DNA from: Volutella citrinella
Lineage: Eukaryota; Ascomycota; Sordariomycetes; Hypocreales; Nectriaceae
NCBI GenBank assembly: GCA_034401135.1
Contig: JAWZSP010000002.1
Coordinates: 2,728,001-2,792,000, forward strand
Length of the DNA: 64,000 nt
Reading direction: 5' to 3'
The notes below the pieces were generated by a model, which searched no databases, was not told the origin of the DNA, and saw nothing but the letters and a program-made list of their open reading frames with translations. This document shows, in pieces, positions 22,992-33,712 of the stretch. Made by a program: the position numbers and the translations under genes. How positions within the stretch are numbered: the stretch's first letter is position 1; each line of letters starts with the position of its first letter.

Positions 22992-25305
22992 TCAAGGATT
23001 GTAGTACGTGTGATGTGTCGTAGTCGTGCGTGCCTCGGTGGAGTATGAGGAGGAGTGACCCCGAGCCTCGTTGGGCATCTCCTGCGGCATCACGCTCAGA
23101 TGAGGCGGCGCTGCTACCGGCGAGTATGCCGACATTTCCGGAGACGTCTGCTGCGAGCCCTGTGTGCGTAATGGGGCCAGGGGAGGCGGGCCAGATGTCT
23201 CGTAGGGCGAGATGCCGCCGACGGGAGAGTGGCCCTGCTGCTCGGAAGGGTGTACGGCGCTCACCTGCCTCGTCCAGACGTTGTTGTGGGCGTCATACTT
23301 TGGCTCCCCCGAGTAGGCGCCGGGGAGCGGCGGCGTGTCGTCCGGGCCGCCCGAAGGCAGCTCGACCGGAGGCCCGACGTGGGTCGGCGGCCGGGTCTGG
23401 AACGGAGGCGGGCCGGGGCTGTGGTTGGAAGAGTGGGGACTCCACGGCCCGGGCGAGAGCTGGTTGTAGCTCCCGGAAACGTACCCCGGGCTGCTGAAGT
23501 CCTGCTGGTGGTCCATGACGGGCTTCGGCTGCTGCTGCACGTTGTTTGTCCACGCCTTGGACTTGTTGCTCCTTCGCCTGATGAAAAAGACGCATGCCCC
23601 GACGAGGACGACGAGGGCGACGCCGCCGCCGACGGCGATGCCAATGATGGCGCCCTTGGACAGGGCGGGCTTGTCGTCGGGCTTGGGGGGCGGCGACGGA
23701 GTGCTCGATGGGTTGGGTATGTGCCTTGTTGGCGTTCTCGTCTCGGCTCGAGCCATTCGCGTCATGAATGCCTTGACGTCGCGGTGCATGAAGCCGTCTT
23801 TCGGTTCCTTGTTGGTCGCTCCTCCGGTCGGGCTGCCGCCTATGACGGACACAATGTCGGTTGGCACCACGTAGCTGGTCTTGTTGGCCTCCCACAACGC
23901 CCAAGGCGACTTGTCCTTGTTCTGCTTTCCAAGGTCCATGTTGTGCAGTCCGTGTTGCACGCTCTTTGAAGCAAGGGGAGTCAGCAATGCAATACTCTTT
24001 CGCGCTGTATCTGATCGGGGGGATGCTCACCACATCGCATTCGTTGTTCAGAGGGAAGAAGCCGCCATGGACAATCATCTGCGCTTCGTTGATGACGTTG
24101 CAAGTGAGGCTGTGGTGCGGGTAGTCTCCCGTCGTGTTCTTGTCCGTGGGATACAGACGGATCCACGTGAACGAGGGCAGCGATAGAACGTAGATGTCGT
24201 CAAAGCCCTGACTGCCCTGTTCTTCTCCCAATCCACCATACAGATAGCTATGTCGCCATCGTCAAGTCTTGCCGCGAGTTGCGTGGAGATTGGCCACTTA
24301 CATGTTGTATGATGACTGGTCCTCCACCCATGTCACCCCAGCACAGAACTTGCGCCGTCGCTCTGGTACATGGCCGGTGGCGTTTTGGAAGTAGCTCTTA
24401 CCGCTGAGAATGTCATACAAGATGATCTCCTCCATGGGCTGGGCCTGCCACCCACCCGCGGTTGCCCGGATGCCTCCGAAATAGACGAGCAAGCCAGCAT
24501 CGCCCGCAGGGATGTGCACCATGACCCCCTCGGCTCTACCCACGTTGTCGGGCCCCGTCATATTTGTCCAGGTGTTGTCATCCATGCGGTATCGCAGCAT
24601 GCTCGAAGTCAGCATGCCGGGTGCGTTTCCCCAGCCCGGGGTTGTTGCGTTGTTCATCCATCCTCCATAGTAGTACGCCTCGCCTCGGTTTGAGATGGAG
24701 AGGCCGGCGCCGTATCCTATGCCGGACATAACGGTGGTTCGGGGGGCCCCTAGATCATCCCACTGGTTGTTGATTATATCATAGGCGTATAGGCTGAAGG
24801 ACCAGGGCGTTTCCTTGTAGAACTCGCCGCCAAAGAGATAGACTCGCTTGTTGACCTCATCGGGAAACAAGGCACCGCCGTGAACGTTCGGGACTGTTGA
24901 GTTCTTGCTGAGATTGGCATAGGGCGGTGGCATGCCCTCGTTGGTGACGGTCTTTAGGTCATGAAATATAAGATATGGGTCTGTCCATCGTGGAGTCAGC
25001 GACTGCGCCCTCAGCCTCGGCGTGCATGTTCCTCTTGCTGTAACATGACACGGCCTGTCTCAAACCCAGATCCGCCTCAACTCACTCGTGATATTCTCGG
25101 GCGTTCCGCTGAATGGGCTGTACGTCAGTAAACCACCGTCGATGTAAAGCCTGTCATCGACAACCGCGGCCTGGTGACCCCAACGCCGGCAGAAGTTCTT
25201 GAGGGGATCCCGTTGCTGGATGCTGAGGTCGACCAGGCAGGCCAACACCACCACCAAGGCCCAGATGCCCTGTGTCAGGGCGGTCTGTGGCGGAGCATTC
25301 CTCAT
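22992..25305 (-). CDS. Kelch-propeller protein with one membrane span
   Basis: Four exons on the minus strand (25305-25086, 24980-24302, 24247-24031, 23963-22992) encode 695 residues; all junctions are canonical and in frame. The N-terminus is a signal peptide (start chosen at 25305; an in-frame ATG 14 codons upstream would bury it). Six Kelch-like repeats follow, each with the paired glycines (for example LYIDGG, VYLFGG, AYYYGG, LVYFGG, IYLYGG, MIVHGG), so an extracellular six-bladed propeller is likely. After a Thr/Pro-rich linker there is one membrane helix at about residues 475-500 (GAIIGIAVGGGVALVVLVG), stopped by IRRR, and a long Pro/Ser/Gln-rich cytosolic tail. This architecture is seen in fungal cell-wall or surface proteins. 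Ligand and role are unknown. N-glycosylation sequons are common in the propeller. Confidence 0.85.
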
Positions 25306-26801
25306 TGTGTCCGGCAAGACAAGGCAAGACACATGCTTTGTCGACACAATAAGCGGCGGTCAAGGCCAGGCTACGGACGGCAAGATTTGGAGGAGGAAGC
25401 AACAGGCGAGCCGGCGCATATGTCAACGGGTGGATGGATACGGGAGCAAAGACCGGCGTCGACAACAACACGTAGCGAGCGGCGGGCTGACATGACCGCA
25501 GGACGGCAGTCCCAGAGAACCTGAGGACCCAGAGGCAACACGCCGGCAGATGGGGGTGTGATGGGAAGCGGACTCCGGGGCGGAACCAGCATGGCGTCCA
25601 GGGTCCAGACTCCAGACTCCAGCTTCTCGCTCGATGGCGGGTCCATCCAGCCTCAGGACGAAGAGCTCACATTGGACCATAACCACTGGGTCAACCGCTG
25701 GGTGCTCCTCGGCCCGTGTTCCTACTTCCCGCTGCTGAGGGCGTAATCAGGGGATGGCGACCCGTGAGATAGGCCACCGGCGTCGGCACTGGTATCACGA
25801 AGGGATACGGCACAGGCCTGCATGTCTAGTGTGGGCGCTGATTCGCATGGCGCCCCAAGCCTTGACGCAGCTAGCAGACACATATTCGCGGTCGGGTCCA
25901 ATTGAACGCTGTCCTGGGCCGTCTCAGCTCGACGCCATGCAGCAATCCAGGCCTCATCTGACGAGGCGGGTCGCAGGGCTGAATTGGACGTGCGACACTC
26001 GTGCTCGTCTTACTACTGGTAGTAGTACTTTACTAGTGACATGCTGTACAGCGCAGAGCTGTCGTGCCAGGTGTGGCTGCCGGGGGAGCAGGTAGTTTGC
26101 AGCACAGAGTGCACAGTGACAAGCAATAGTGGCCAAGAATAAAATGAAATCCCGTGTAAATGGCCGCATTCGGTGAGCGAAAATTCCCAGTACTGCGGTT
26201 TCCGCCTGCCAAGCTTCGTCGGGGCCGTGGACTGATGATTGTCGCTGCCATCCACACCTCCGTAATTCGACGGTTCTGAAGCAAATGGGGCAAATGGGGC
26301 TTGCATGTTATCGGCCAGCACACTCGTTTGTGCCGCTGGAGGTACCCATGTACACGGAACAGTCAGACAAATGCGGTGGGATTGACATCTTGCAGTAGCA
26401 TCTTCGGTACCGAAATGGGGGTGGTGTCGTGATGGCTCAATCCTAGATGCGAGTCCTGTTTTCCTTAGCCTCTGCACAAGTGTGCCTCAGATCCCTTTAG
26501 TGGCCAAGCCGCAGTTTGATACCATTTATCCAGAAGTTTTTTTTAGGAAAAGCGTCAGATGTTTGGACACGGTCGAGGTCCCAAATGACCATAACGCCTT
26601 GCCAACCCTCCCAGGACAGGCAGCACCAATTGAGATATCGCGCGGTTGAGTGAACTTGATGCGCTGGGAAGTCATCTCTATACAATAGCGGTGGCATCCA
26701 CCAGTACTTCTAGTATGCAATAGTCTGTACAATGCTGGCAGCGACTCCTCTGGATGCGGACGAAAGACCTTGCCACCTATCGAAGCACCCTCAAGCCACC
26801 T
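25306..26801. other. Intergenic between two minus-strand genes
   Basis: About 1.5 kb: promoter of the Kelch gene on the left and 3' flank of the 549-residue gene on the right. A TAC/GTA inverted repeat lies at 26011-26027. No supported gene is seen. Confidence 0.5.
26011..26027. repeat. TAC/GTA inverted repeat
   Basis: Arms TACTAC and GTAGTA flank a five-base centre. It resembles the tracts at 11971 and 18287 but has a TGG centre instead of the exact TACTAGTA octamer. Confidence 0.6.
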
Positions 26802-28451
26802 CTAGGCAATATAACGCCCCATTCGCTCAAAGCCAACCCCCATTGGCCCCTCCAGCGCCGCTCGGACTTCTCCATCCATTGCTGCCTCATATGGGGCCAC
26901 CGTCTTCTGTCGGCCCGTCAGCCAGTTGTCCGGCCCATACTGCTCCATGGTCTCGAAATCAAGAAGGACAGCGATCCTCAAGGGATATGACGGCGCCTCG
27001 TAATTGCCCTCCTTTGGAGCACCAACGGAAAACGATGCAGCAAGGGCAGAGTAAAACGTCTCGGCCAAACTCGTCGCCATCGAATCCAGGGCCGTCTTTG
27101 GCACAAACTCTTCCATCCTGGACCCCGCCGTCTGCCACTCCCTCTGAAGCACATGTGCGGCACCCAATTTTCCAAGAATGCCAATATAGCAGCTGTAAAT
27201 ATCCAAGGCCACCTCAGTGAGAGAACCCCGGGTTCTGCGGAGGAATTGGTGAATGATTTGCCGGGCTGAGAGGCCGGTTGGTGTATTTATTAGGAACTGG
27301 AGGAGTCCCTTGCGCGTCTTTACGTCCGCAAAAGTCCCAGAGTAGGCGTCGAGGTGACCAAGATACGACCGTAATGTTGAGAGCACATCGTGAACTGTGT
27401 CAGCGCTTGGCTTTACGGTCCCCCTCATGAAGCCGGTGTCAAGAAACTCCTTTGAGGCTTCCGGCTCACCAATCTGGGCTGACAATTTGAGCCCAAGACC
27501 GCTCAGCGGTACGCCAAGATCGTCGCCATTCGATGATAGTTTGTGCTTCAGGTTGCCCAGAAACCGCAGAGCTTCACGGCTTGTGTCGAGCTTTCGTTCG
27601 TTCTGGTTCACTATGGTCGTCAACGCATCTCGCATCGTCGAGGATAAGTCGAGCCCTTCTTGTTCTTCCCCGAAGCGAATAGCTGCTGTGTCCTGACCCG
27701 ACGGGATTGACTGTTGCACAAGTCTGCGTATTCCCGTCAATGTAGTCTGGGCTTTTAAAAGGTCGCGGAATTCGTCGACGGAAGGAGCGAATTCTTCCTT
27801 GGTCTTGGAGCGAACCATGTTCTTATTGATTCCCAGCCATGAGAGCAGCATCTGGTCTCCCTCAAAAGCGTGCGCGGGGACTCCATTCTCTTTATATAGC
27901 AGAGGCTTAAACGGTTGGGCAGCGTGGGGATACGCTCGGGGGAAAACTGCCTCAGTCTTTTCTAGAGAGTCCAGATAGGACACGCAAGACTGATCTGGGG
28001 ACCCTCGGAGCGCGGCGGAGAGCACGTCGTAGTTTCGGATTTGCCATTGCGCACGTAATGGCTCAGATGCCTCTTCTGTTGCTCCATGGAGTGAGTCCAG
28101 CGCTGACCTGATGGCGCTGATTTGTTCTTTAACGGTCTGCTGTTTAGATCTCTCGACCCACTGCTCTCCGATTCTCGTCTCGTCTTCGGGGTTGTAGGGC
28201 CGTACAGTCTTGCTATCGATATCGTCGAGCTCGAGTAAAAGACGAGAAATGGAGAAAAGGTGGTGCGGAGGCAAAGCCTTGGCTTTGGCAGGACCAAGTC
28301 TGTTGACCTTGTAGTATACTTCGACGATCCTTCTCGTCGCCTTTTCTCTCAGGCGGTGCTGAATGAACATTCGTGGCTTTCCGTCCCAGCAGACGGGATT
28401 TTGGCGGCGCAAGACATACTCGGTCTGGCGGGCACCTGTAGGGCGCAACAT
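26802..28451 (-). CDS. Unrecognised 549-residue protein, possibly mitochondrial
   Basis: Single exon of 549 residues, starting at an ATG in good context (CCGCCATGTTGC). I do not recognise the family and see no catalytic motif. The N-terminal 50 residues are basic (MLRPTGARQTEYVLRRQ...) and could be a mitochondrial presequence. The rest reads as mostly helical, with repeated helix-loop-helix character but no clear PPR or TPR consensus. Codon use and uninterrupted length make it a real gene. A role in mitochondrial gene expression would be a guess from the presequence-like start only. Confidence 0.75.
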   Translation of the reverse strand: MLRPTGARQTEYVLRRQNPVCWDGKPRMFIQHRLREKATRRIVEVYYKVNRLGPAKAKALPPHHLFSISRLLLELDDIDSKTVRPYNPEDETRIGEQWVERSKQQTVKEQISAIRSALDSLHGATEEASEPLRAQWQIRNYDVLSAALRGSPDQSCVSYLDSLEKTEAVFPRAYPHAAQPFKPLLYKENGVPAHAFEGDQMLLSWLGINKNMVRSKTKEEFAPSVDEFRDLLKAQTTLTGIRRLVQQSIPSGQDTAAIRFGEEQEGLDLSSTMRDALTTIVNQNERKLDTSREALRFLGNLKHKLSSNGDDLGVPLSGLGLKLSAQIGEPEASKEFLDTGFMRGTVKPSADTVHDVLSTLRSYLGHLDAYSGTFADVKTRKGLLQFLINTPTGLSARQIIHQFLRRTRGSLTEVALDIYSCYIGILGKLGAAHVLQREWQTAGSRMEEFVPKTALDSMATSLAETFYSALAASFSVGAPKEGNYEAPSYPLRIAVLLDFETMEQYGPDNWLTGRQKTVAPYEAAMDGEVRAALEGPMGVGFERMGRYIA

Positions 28452-30161
28452 GGCGGACAGTATGGCGGGGTTGGAGGCAATTGGGGAGCTCTAAGGAAGG
28501 ACAAAACAATCATAAGCTGCCGACGAGGGGACCGGCAGGGGCTTCGGTCAAAGAGTAGAGGACTCGCAGCCAGGGCGGGGAGTCTGGGAGCAGGAGGAGA
28601 TTGAAGGAAGAGAGGGAAGATCTCGAGAGGGGTTGCATCCATTGTTGGAGACGGTAAACAAGGACAGCCAGGGCGGCGTGGCTGGTGGCAGGTGGCAGGT
28701 GGCAGCGGGCCGTGGAGGGCAGCAAAAGGGTGGCCATTGTTCTCAGCCACGGGCGGCATGCAAATCCTGTGTCAATTGTAACCTCGGCGGTATTTAGGCT
28801 GCGGGAAGGGAGGGGGATTGCTCCTGGCGCCCGCGAGGTAGCACCGCACTGTATTCTCAGACTTCAAGGTCGCAGCAAGCACTCACACTCGCCGCAGGGG
28901 CGTCGTTCAGCGAAATCGCCCACCGACGGGCCCTAAGGATTAGCGGCCCCACTGCGCGGCGCTGAATATCTGGGGAAGTCTCCACTAAGGGACGGCACCC
29001 AGGGCGCCCCAGGCTCGACGTTTGAGTACCGGCAGATCATGGGCTCACAATCGAGCAGACCGTCGCGTGCCCCAGCGCCAACATCGTTTTCCCCCGTGCA
29101 AACGCGACCTCAGTAGCCGCGCTTCCCCAAGACTCGGAGACGCGGGACTCCATGTCTTGCGGGTTTTTGGAAAGTGTGGTCCTCGGCTGCTTCTTTGGGT
29201 TTCGCCCAGCGGGAGGCAAATGAGCGCCAATGCAGCTGGGTTACACACGTTGGGCAATCCGGCCGTACTGTCGCAATGTGGCAGGGGCCCACGAGTGCAG
29301 CCAATTGGGTCGCCGCCATTCCCGAAAAGATTCAAACAATTTCTCACTGTGTGCAAGGGTTGGTTTCCGGCTATGCTCGAAAGGGGGGCGTCTGCAGTCA
29401 CAGACACACGCGTCGGCAATTGGCTCCAGGAACGAATTATCCGGTTAGGACTGCGATGATGGTCTATGCAACAGCTTCTCAGGGCAGTTTAGGCCCGTTG
29501 AAGGCCGGATTGGGTGGGGCGCCCTAAGCCAAGGTGACAGCAAGGTCGCGTCACCACTTGGTCCTCATCATAAGTGCCTGGGCGCCACCACCTCGTCTTT
29601 TCAGGAGAGGGCCACCAACAAAAGGTAGCGCATCTGTGATTGAGGGGAGATATGGCTGATCCAGTGGGGCTGAGGTGTGGCTTGATCACAGCCACACATC
29701 ATGTCATATCTCCTCACCGTTGAGGTCCGAAAACCAGAGCATAGATCCAATAGGATACCTACACCTTGCCATTCCTTATCTCACAGCATATATGTCTCTA
29801 TTATTGAGAACGTCTGCGTATTAGTATTTTACCCTCATTACTTGGTCCCTGTAAAAATAGGATTGAGAATGAGACTAGCCAATCATCAGCCGCTTTCCAC
29901 CACCGTGCTGACATAATCGAAATTTCCCATAGCGGACTTCCGCTACCACTTCGCATCTTTACAATCACGACTCCTCTAGCCGGCATCGAAATCCTATCGA
30001 CTCTGAAATACCTCGTCCTGTTGGCTATTGAGTGTGTCTCTACAAATCAGACTTCAAATTTTGCGCCTTCTTTGCTGTTCTCCATTCGCCGTCCCGACCG
30101 TCACCCTTTCGCAAGGCAACCGGCGCAGTTCCATTCCGCCTCCTCCAACAAACCATCGACC
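28452..30161. other. Intergenic between divergent genes
   Basis: About 1.7 kb serving as the shared upstream region of the 549-residue gene (minus) and SYF2 (plus). It contains a short GGCAGGT repeat (about 28687-28707). The open frames on both strands at 29.0-29.5 kb overlap each other and look non-coding. Confidence 0.5.
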
Positions 30162-31109
30162 ATGGCACCACCCGCGAAAAAACGTCGCACGCAGACGAGT
30201 GACGCCGCCGCTACTGAAGAGTCATCAACTAACCTGACACAAAATGAAAATAAAGAGACTGAGACCGCGGGTGCCGCCGCGGGTGCCGACCCGGGTGCAA
30301 ACCCCGACAAGTCAACAGAAAACACAAGCGCAAACGAGGACAAAACAACTGCCGATTCTAGTTCAGCTGCGAAGGCCAAGGACCGTATGGCGCGATTCAA
30401 AGCCCTACAGGCCCGAGCGAAGTCGTCATCGGAGAAGAATCTGAAAGAAGCGACTCTGGAATCTCAGAGGCTCGCGACAGACCCCAGCCAACTGACGGCA
30501 CTCCACCGAAAGCATGCCATCGCATCGCACAAGCTACTCAAGGCGGATGTGGAAGAGGCGGGCGAGGACTTTGAGCGGAAACGCGCATGGGACTGGACCA
30601 TCGACGAGAGCGAGAAGTGGGATAAGCGCATAAAGAAGAAGGAGGCACACCGGGACAACAACGCTTTCCAGGATTACACACAGGAAAGCAACAAGATCTA
30701 CAAGCGCCAGCTCCGTAACATCAATCCAGACATGGATCAGTATGAGAAGGACAAGATGAAGGCCATCGAGAAGGCGGCCGCATCTGGCGGGCTGGATATT
30801 GTGGAAACGGAGGATGGTGAGCTCATCGCCGTGGACAAGGACGGCTCGTTCTACTCTACGGCCGACTCAACCACATTTGCCCAGAACAAGCCAGACAAGG
30901 CCGCGGTGGACCGTCTGGTCGAGGATCTGCAGAGGGCAGAAGAGCAGCGGCTGAAGAAGAGGAAGGAGAGGATGGCGAAGAATGGGGATGACGGCGACGT
31001 GACGTACATCAACGAGCAGAACAAGCAGTTCAACCAGAAGCTGTCGAGGTTCTACAACAAATACACGGCCGAGATCCGAGACAGCTTCGAGCGGGGAACC
31101 ATGATTTAG
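30162..31109 (+). CDS. SYF2: Pre-mRNA-splicing factor SYF2
   Basis: Single exon of 315 residues. I start at the ATG at 30162 (ACCATGGCACC context), not at the upstream open frame, because MAPPAKKRR begins the conserved-looking protein. The N-terminus is a Lys/Arg nuclear-localisation-like patch and a Thr/Asn/Ala-rich acidic linker. From about residue 110 the SYF2 domain runs to the end, with MARFKALQARAK, RAWDWTIDESEKWDKR, DYTQESNKIYKRQLRN, YNKYTAEIRDSFERGT and similar conserved stretches. SYF2 is a component of the Prp19-associated (NTC) complex and acts in pre-mRNA splicing and, in yeast, cell-cycle progression. Its stop is only 94 bases from that of the convergent COQ11-like gene, so the 3' UTRs probably overlap. 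Confidence 0.95.
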   Translation: MAPPAKKRRTQTSDAAATEESSTNLTQNENKETETAGAAAGADPGANPDKSTENTSANEDKTTADSSSAAKAKDRMARFKALQARAKSSSEKNLKEATLESQRLATDPSQLTALHRKHAIASHKLLKADVEEAGEDFERKRAWDWTIDESEKWDKRIKKKEAHRDNNAFQDYTQESNKIYKRQLRNINPDMDQYEKDKMKAIEKAAASGGLDIVETEDGELIAVDKDGSFYSTADSTTFAQNKPDKAAVDRLVEDLQRAEEQRLKKRKERMAKNGDDGDVTYINEQNKQFNQKLSRFYNKYTAEIRDSFERGTMI

Positions 31110-31203
31110 ACGAGCGGTGGAAGGGAAATAGATTGCATACAGGCCTCGCGGGGGGTGGTATTATTGTACAGCTTGGCGTTTTGTCAAAATACACTTGATG
31201 ATT

Positions 31204-32133
31204 TTACAACATGGTTTTCCTCCATGCCTTGGAGGCAAGTTCATCAATCTCGGCTGGCTCGATAGGGCCCTTGACGCTGTCGTCTCCCAGCGCCTCCACC
31301 ACGCATTCAGCGACCGTATCAACCTTGACAGGCTTGATGCCGGCCGCGCCCATGATGCCCTTCAAATAGTGTCCTGTGATTCCGTTAAACATTGTCCCCA
31401 GCCCGACCATTGCGGCCAGAGGCATGGTGAGGGTCCGGGAGTTGTCGAACATGAAGGGCGCGCGGATAAACATGCTTCTCATGTCAGGGAAGCTGTTGGA
31501 GATGGTCGTCTCGGCTTGTCGCTTGGTAGAGATGTAGCGCTGGGGCAGCACGGGCGCTCCTGCCGCTGCCGAGATGAAGCAGAAGGCGCCAACCTTGGCC
31601 TCGGAGGCGTGCCTGGCCAGCGTGATGGCGCTGTCGCGGTTCATGACCTCGTACGAGAACTGATCGTTGACGCTTGCCGGCTTGATTTCCTCGCCCGTCT
31701 TCCTCTCTAGGGGATTCATGCCACGGTCACGCACCGGGGCGAAGGCCTTTCGAAGACCAGAGATGGGCGACTCCTTGCCCGACACGACACCCTTGTAGTC
31801 GGCCTCGAGCAGGATGCCCATGCTGTGGACAACCGAGTCGGCGCCCACCAGAAGGGGCGCATAGGTTGCGGGCTTGAGGATATCGCCGCGCTCCCACTTG
31901 ACCTTGCTGGCCCAGGCAGGAGGCGTGGCGGAGGAGGTAATCGTGTCCCATCGGGGTTGGCCGGAGCGGCTGCAGATACGAATGAGTCGGCCACTTGCTT
32001 GGTGTTGATGAAAGGGAGTGTTTGTTTACCTTACAGAGACCACCTCCCAACCTCGAGCTACAGCATACTTGCAGATACGGGAGCCCAGGAAGCCGGTTCC
32101 GCCGCAGACGACGAGCTTCTTCGTGGCAGACAT
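31204..32133 (-). CDS. COQ11: COQ11-like NAD(P)-binding mitochondrial protein
   Basis: Two exons (32133-32030 and 31969-31204) encode 289 residues, joined by a 60-base intron (GTAAAC...CAG; an adjacent GTAAGG donor would break the frame). The N-terminus is a Rossmann fold with GGTGFLG at residues 11-17, and the body keeps atypical short-chain dehydrogenase features (SVVHSMGIL, a Tyr-x3-Lys-like YISTKRQAE). It resembles the yeast YLR290C/Coq11 family, related to the NDUFA9 complex I subunit. Coq11 associates with the coenzyme Q biosynthetic complex in the mitochondrial inner membrane; the reaction is not established. It diverges from YAF9 across about 710 bases and converges on SYF2. Confidence 0.82.
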
Positions 32134-32843
32134 GGTATGAATAGAGGAAATGGCCTGATCAAGGTTGTGAGGGACAGGTGAGTGTTGTCTAGGCTACGTG
32201 CGCCTGGTCGTGCAATCCCCGAAAACCAATACGCAAGCCGGAGTAAGTCAAAAGGAGGGTGTTGGAATCAATGGCAAGATTCTGGTTGCGAATTGGCCCT
32301 TTGGTTTAGAGCTGGGGGCTCATTTTGCGACACGCTCAGTGTAATGCAATCAATGAAATCATGAGTTGGCCGAGGCTGATGAAGCTCTGAGCTACAGGGA
32401 CCAAGAGATACCTCTAACTCTATTACGCCTCCATTTAAATTCGACAATTCTGGAGTGACATATCGGAAGAGACAAGATTTAGCACCACATTCAAGTATAA
32501 TCAAGTTATTAATATAATTAAAAGCATTCGGAATTAACTAGCACAATTTGAGGACGAGTCTTATCTCGACGTGATGCGCTTATAGTTAGGATCAAAGGTC
32601 TTTCCCAACAAGGGCTGCACCTACCAAGCGTCATGGCTTTTTTGTGGATCGGCGGACTACGGCAAGGTGCGCACTCCGTCATTGGCCAGCACGGACCCCA
32701 GTACCAACAACAGCGCAAGGCTGACGTCTAAATTGTTCTGCTTCGCATCTTGCGCATTCGCCAGTTTCCAGGCTCTGCCAGAATCGTCCCGCGCCGCCAC
32801 AACACCTGCGCCCAGACACCCTTAATACCATCGACTTGGCATC
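32134..32843. promoter_or_regulatory. Divergent promoter region COQ11-like / YAF9
   Basis: 710 bases between two start codons pointing away from each other. The middle (about 32400-32560) is AT-rich compared with its flanks, which fits a nucleosome-depleted shared promoter. No individual factor site is called. Confidence 0.5.
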
Positions 32844-33712
32844 ATGGCACCCCCAAACCAACTGGGCAAGCGAGTCAAATTGACACAGGTCCGCCGCCCA
32901 TTCATCGTAGGAAGCACCGCGCTTCCCTTCAATGAGACCACCAACCCGCGCCCCGTGGGCATCCCTGACAACCACACACACTCCTGGCAGGTGTTTGTGA
33001 AGGGCCTCGATGGCACTGACATTACATACTGGCTGCGGCGCGTGCAGTTCAAGCTACACGAGTCCATTCCCAATTATGTCCGGAGTAGGTCGCCTTCTGT
33101 CGCTGCGCGCCGTCCGCTAACTCTTGGGTCTGCATAGTGATGGAAGGAGAGGCCGGAAAGCCCTTTGTGGTGAACGAGACCGGCTGGGGAGAGTTCGACA
33201 TCACCATCAAGCTATACTACGTCAACGACTCGGGCGAGAAGCCCCAGACCCTCTACCATTACCTTCGTCTTCACCCGTACGGCAGGACAGAAGAGGAGAA
33301 GCAGGCCATGGTGGCCGCCAACGGGGAGATCCGGGCCTGGACATACGAGGAGCAGCTATTCAACGAGCCGTACGAAGCCTTCTACAACATCCTGACTTCG
33401 GGTGCCGTGCCCAAGAACTGGAAGTCTGGTGGCGGCAAGGGCAAGGGCAAGAACCGTCCGCCCCCGCCCCCTCCGCCCGCCGATAGCAATGAGGTATGGG
33501 AGCGCTCTGCGATGATCCCCGCCCACAACCGGCCCGACCAGCCCTTCAGCCTCGACACGGAGGCCGCCGAGATCAAGCGGCTTGCCGACGCCCAGGCACA
33601 GACGGAGGAAACGACCAAGAAGATCTTGGCCGAGCTCAAATCCAAGGAAGAGCTCCTGAAGACTCTCAAGGAAGAGAACGCGGCGGCAGCGGCGGCGGCA
33701 AAGCCTGCTTAG
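32844..33712 (+). CDS. YAF9: YEATS-domain protein YAF9 (NuA4/SWR1)
   Basis: Two exons (32844-33084 and 33138-33712; intron GTAGGT...TAG, 53 bases) encode 271 residues. The N-terminal half is a YEATS domain: NHTHSWQVFVKG, RRVQFKLHESIPN, GWGEF at about residues 96-100 and LYHYLRLHPYG at about 119-129, which include the aromatic residues that read acyl-lysine on histone H3. A Gly/Lys linker and a run of seven prolines (about 188-194) precede a C-terminal coiled coil (about 220-265) that in yeast joins Yaf9 to its complexes. Yaf9 is shared by the NuA4 acetyltransferase and the SWR1 remodeller that deposits H2A.Z. The proline run is a local addition that I do not associate with the core family. 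Confidence 0.94.
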
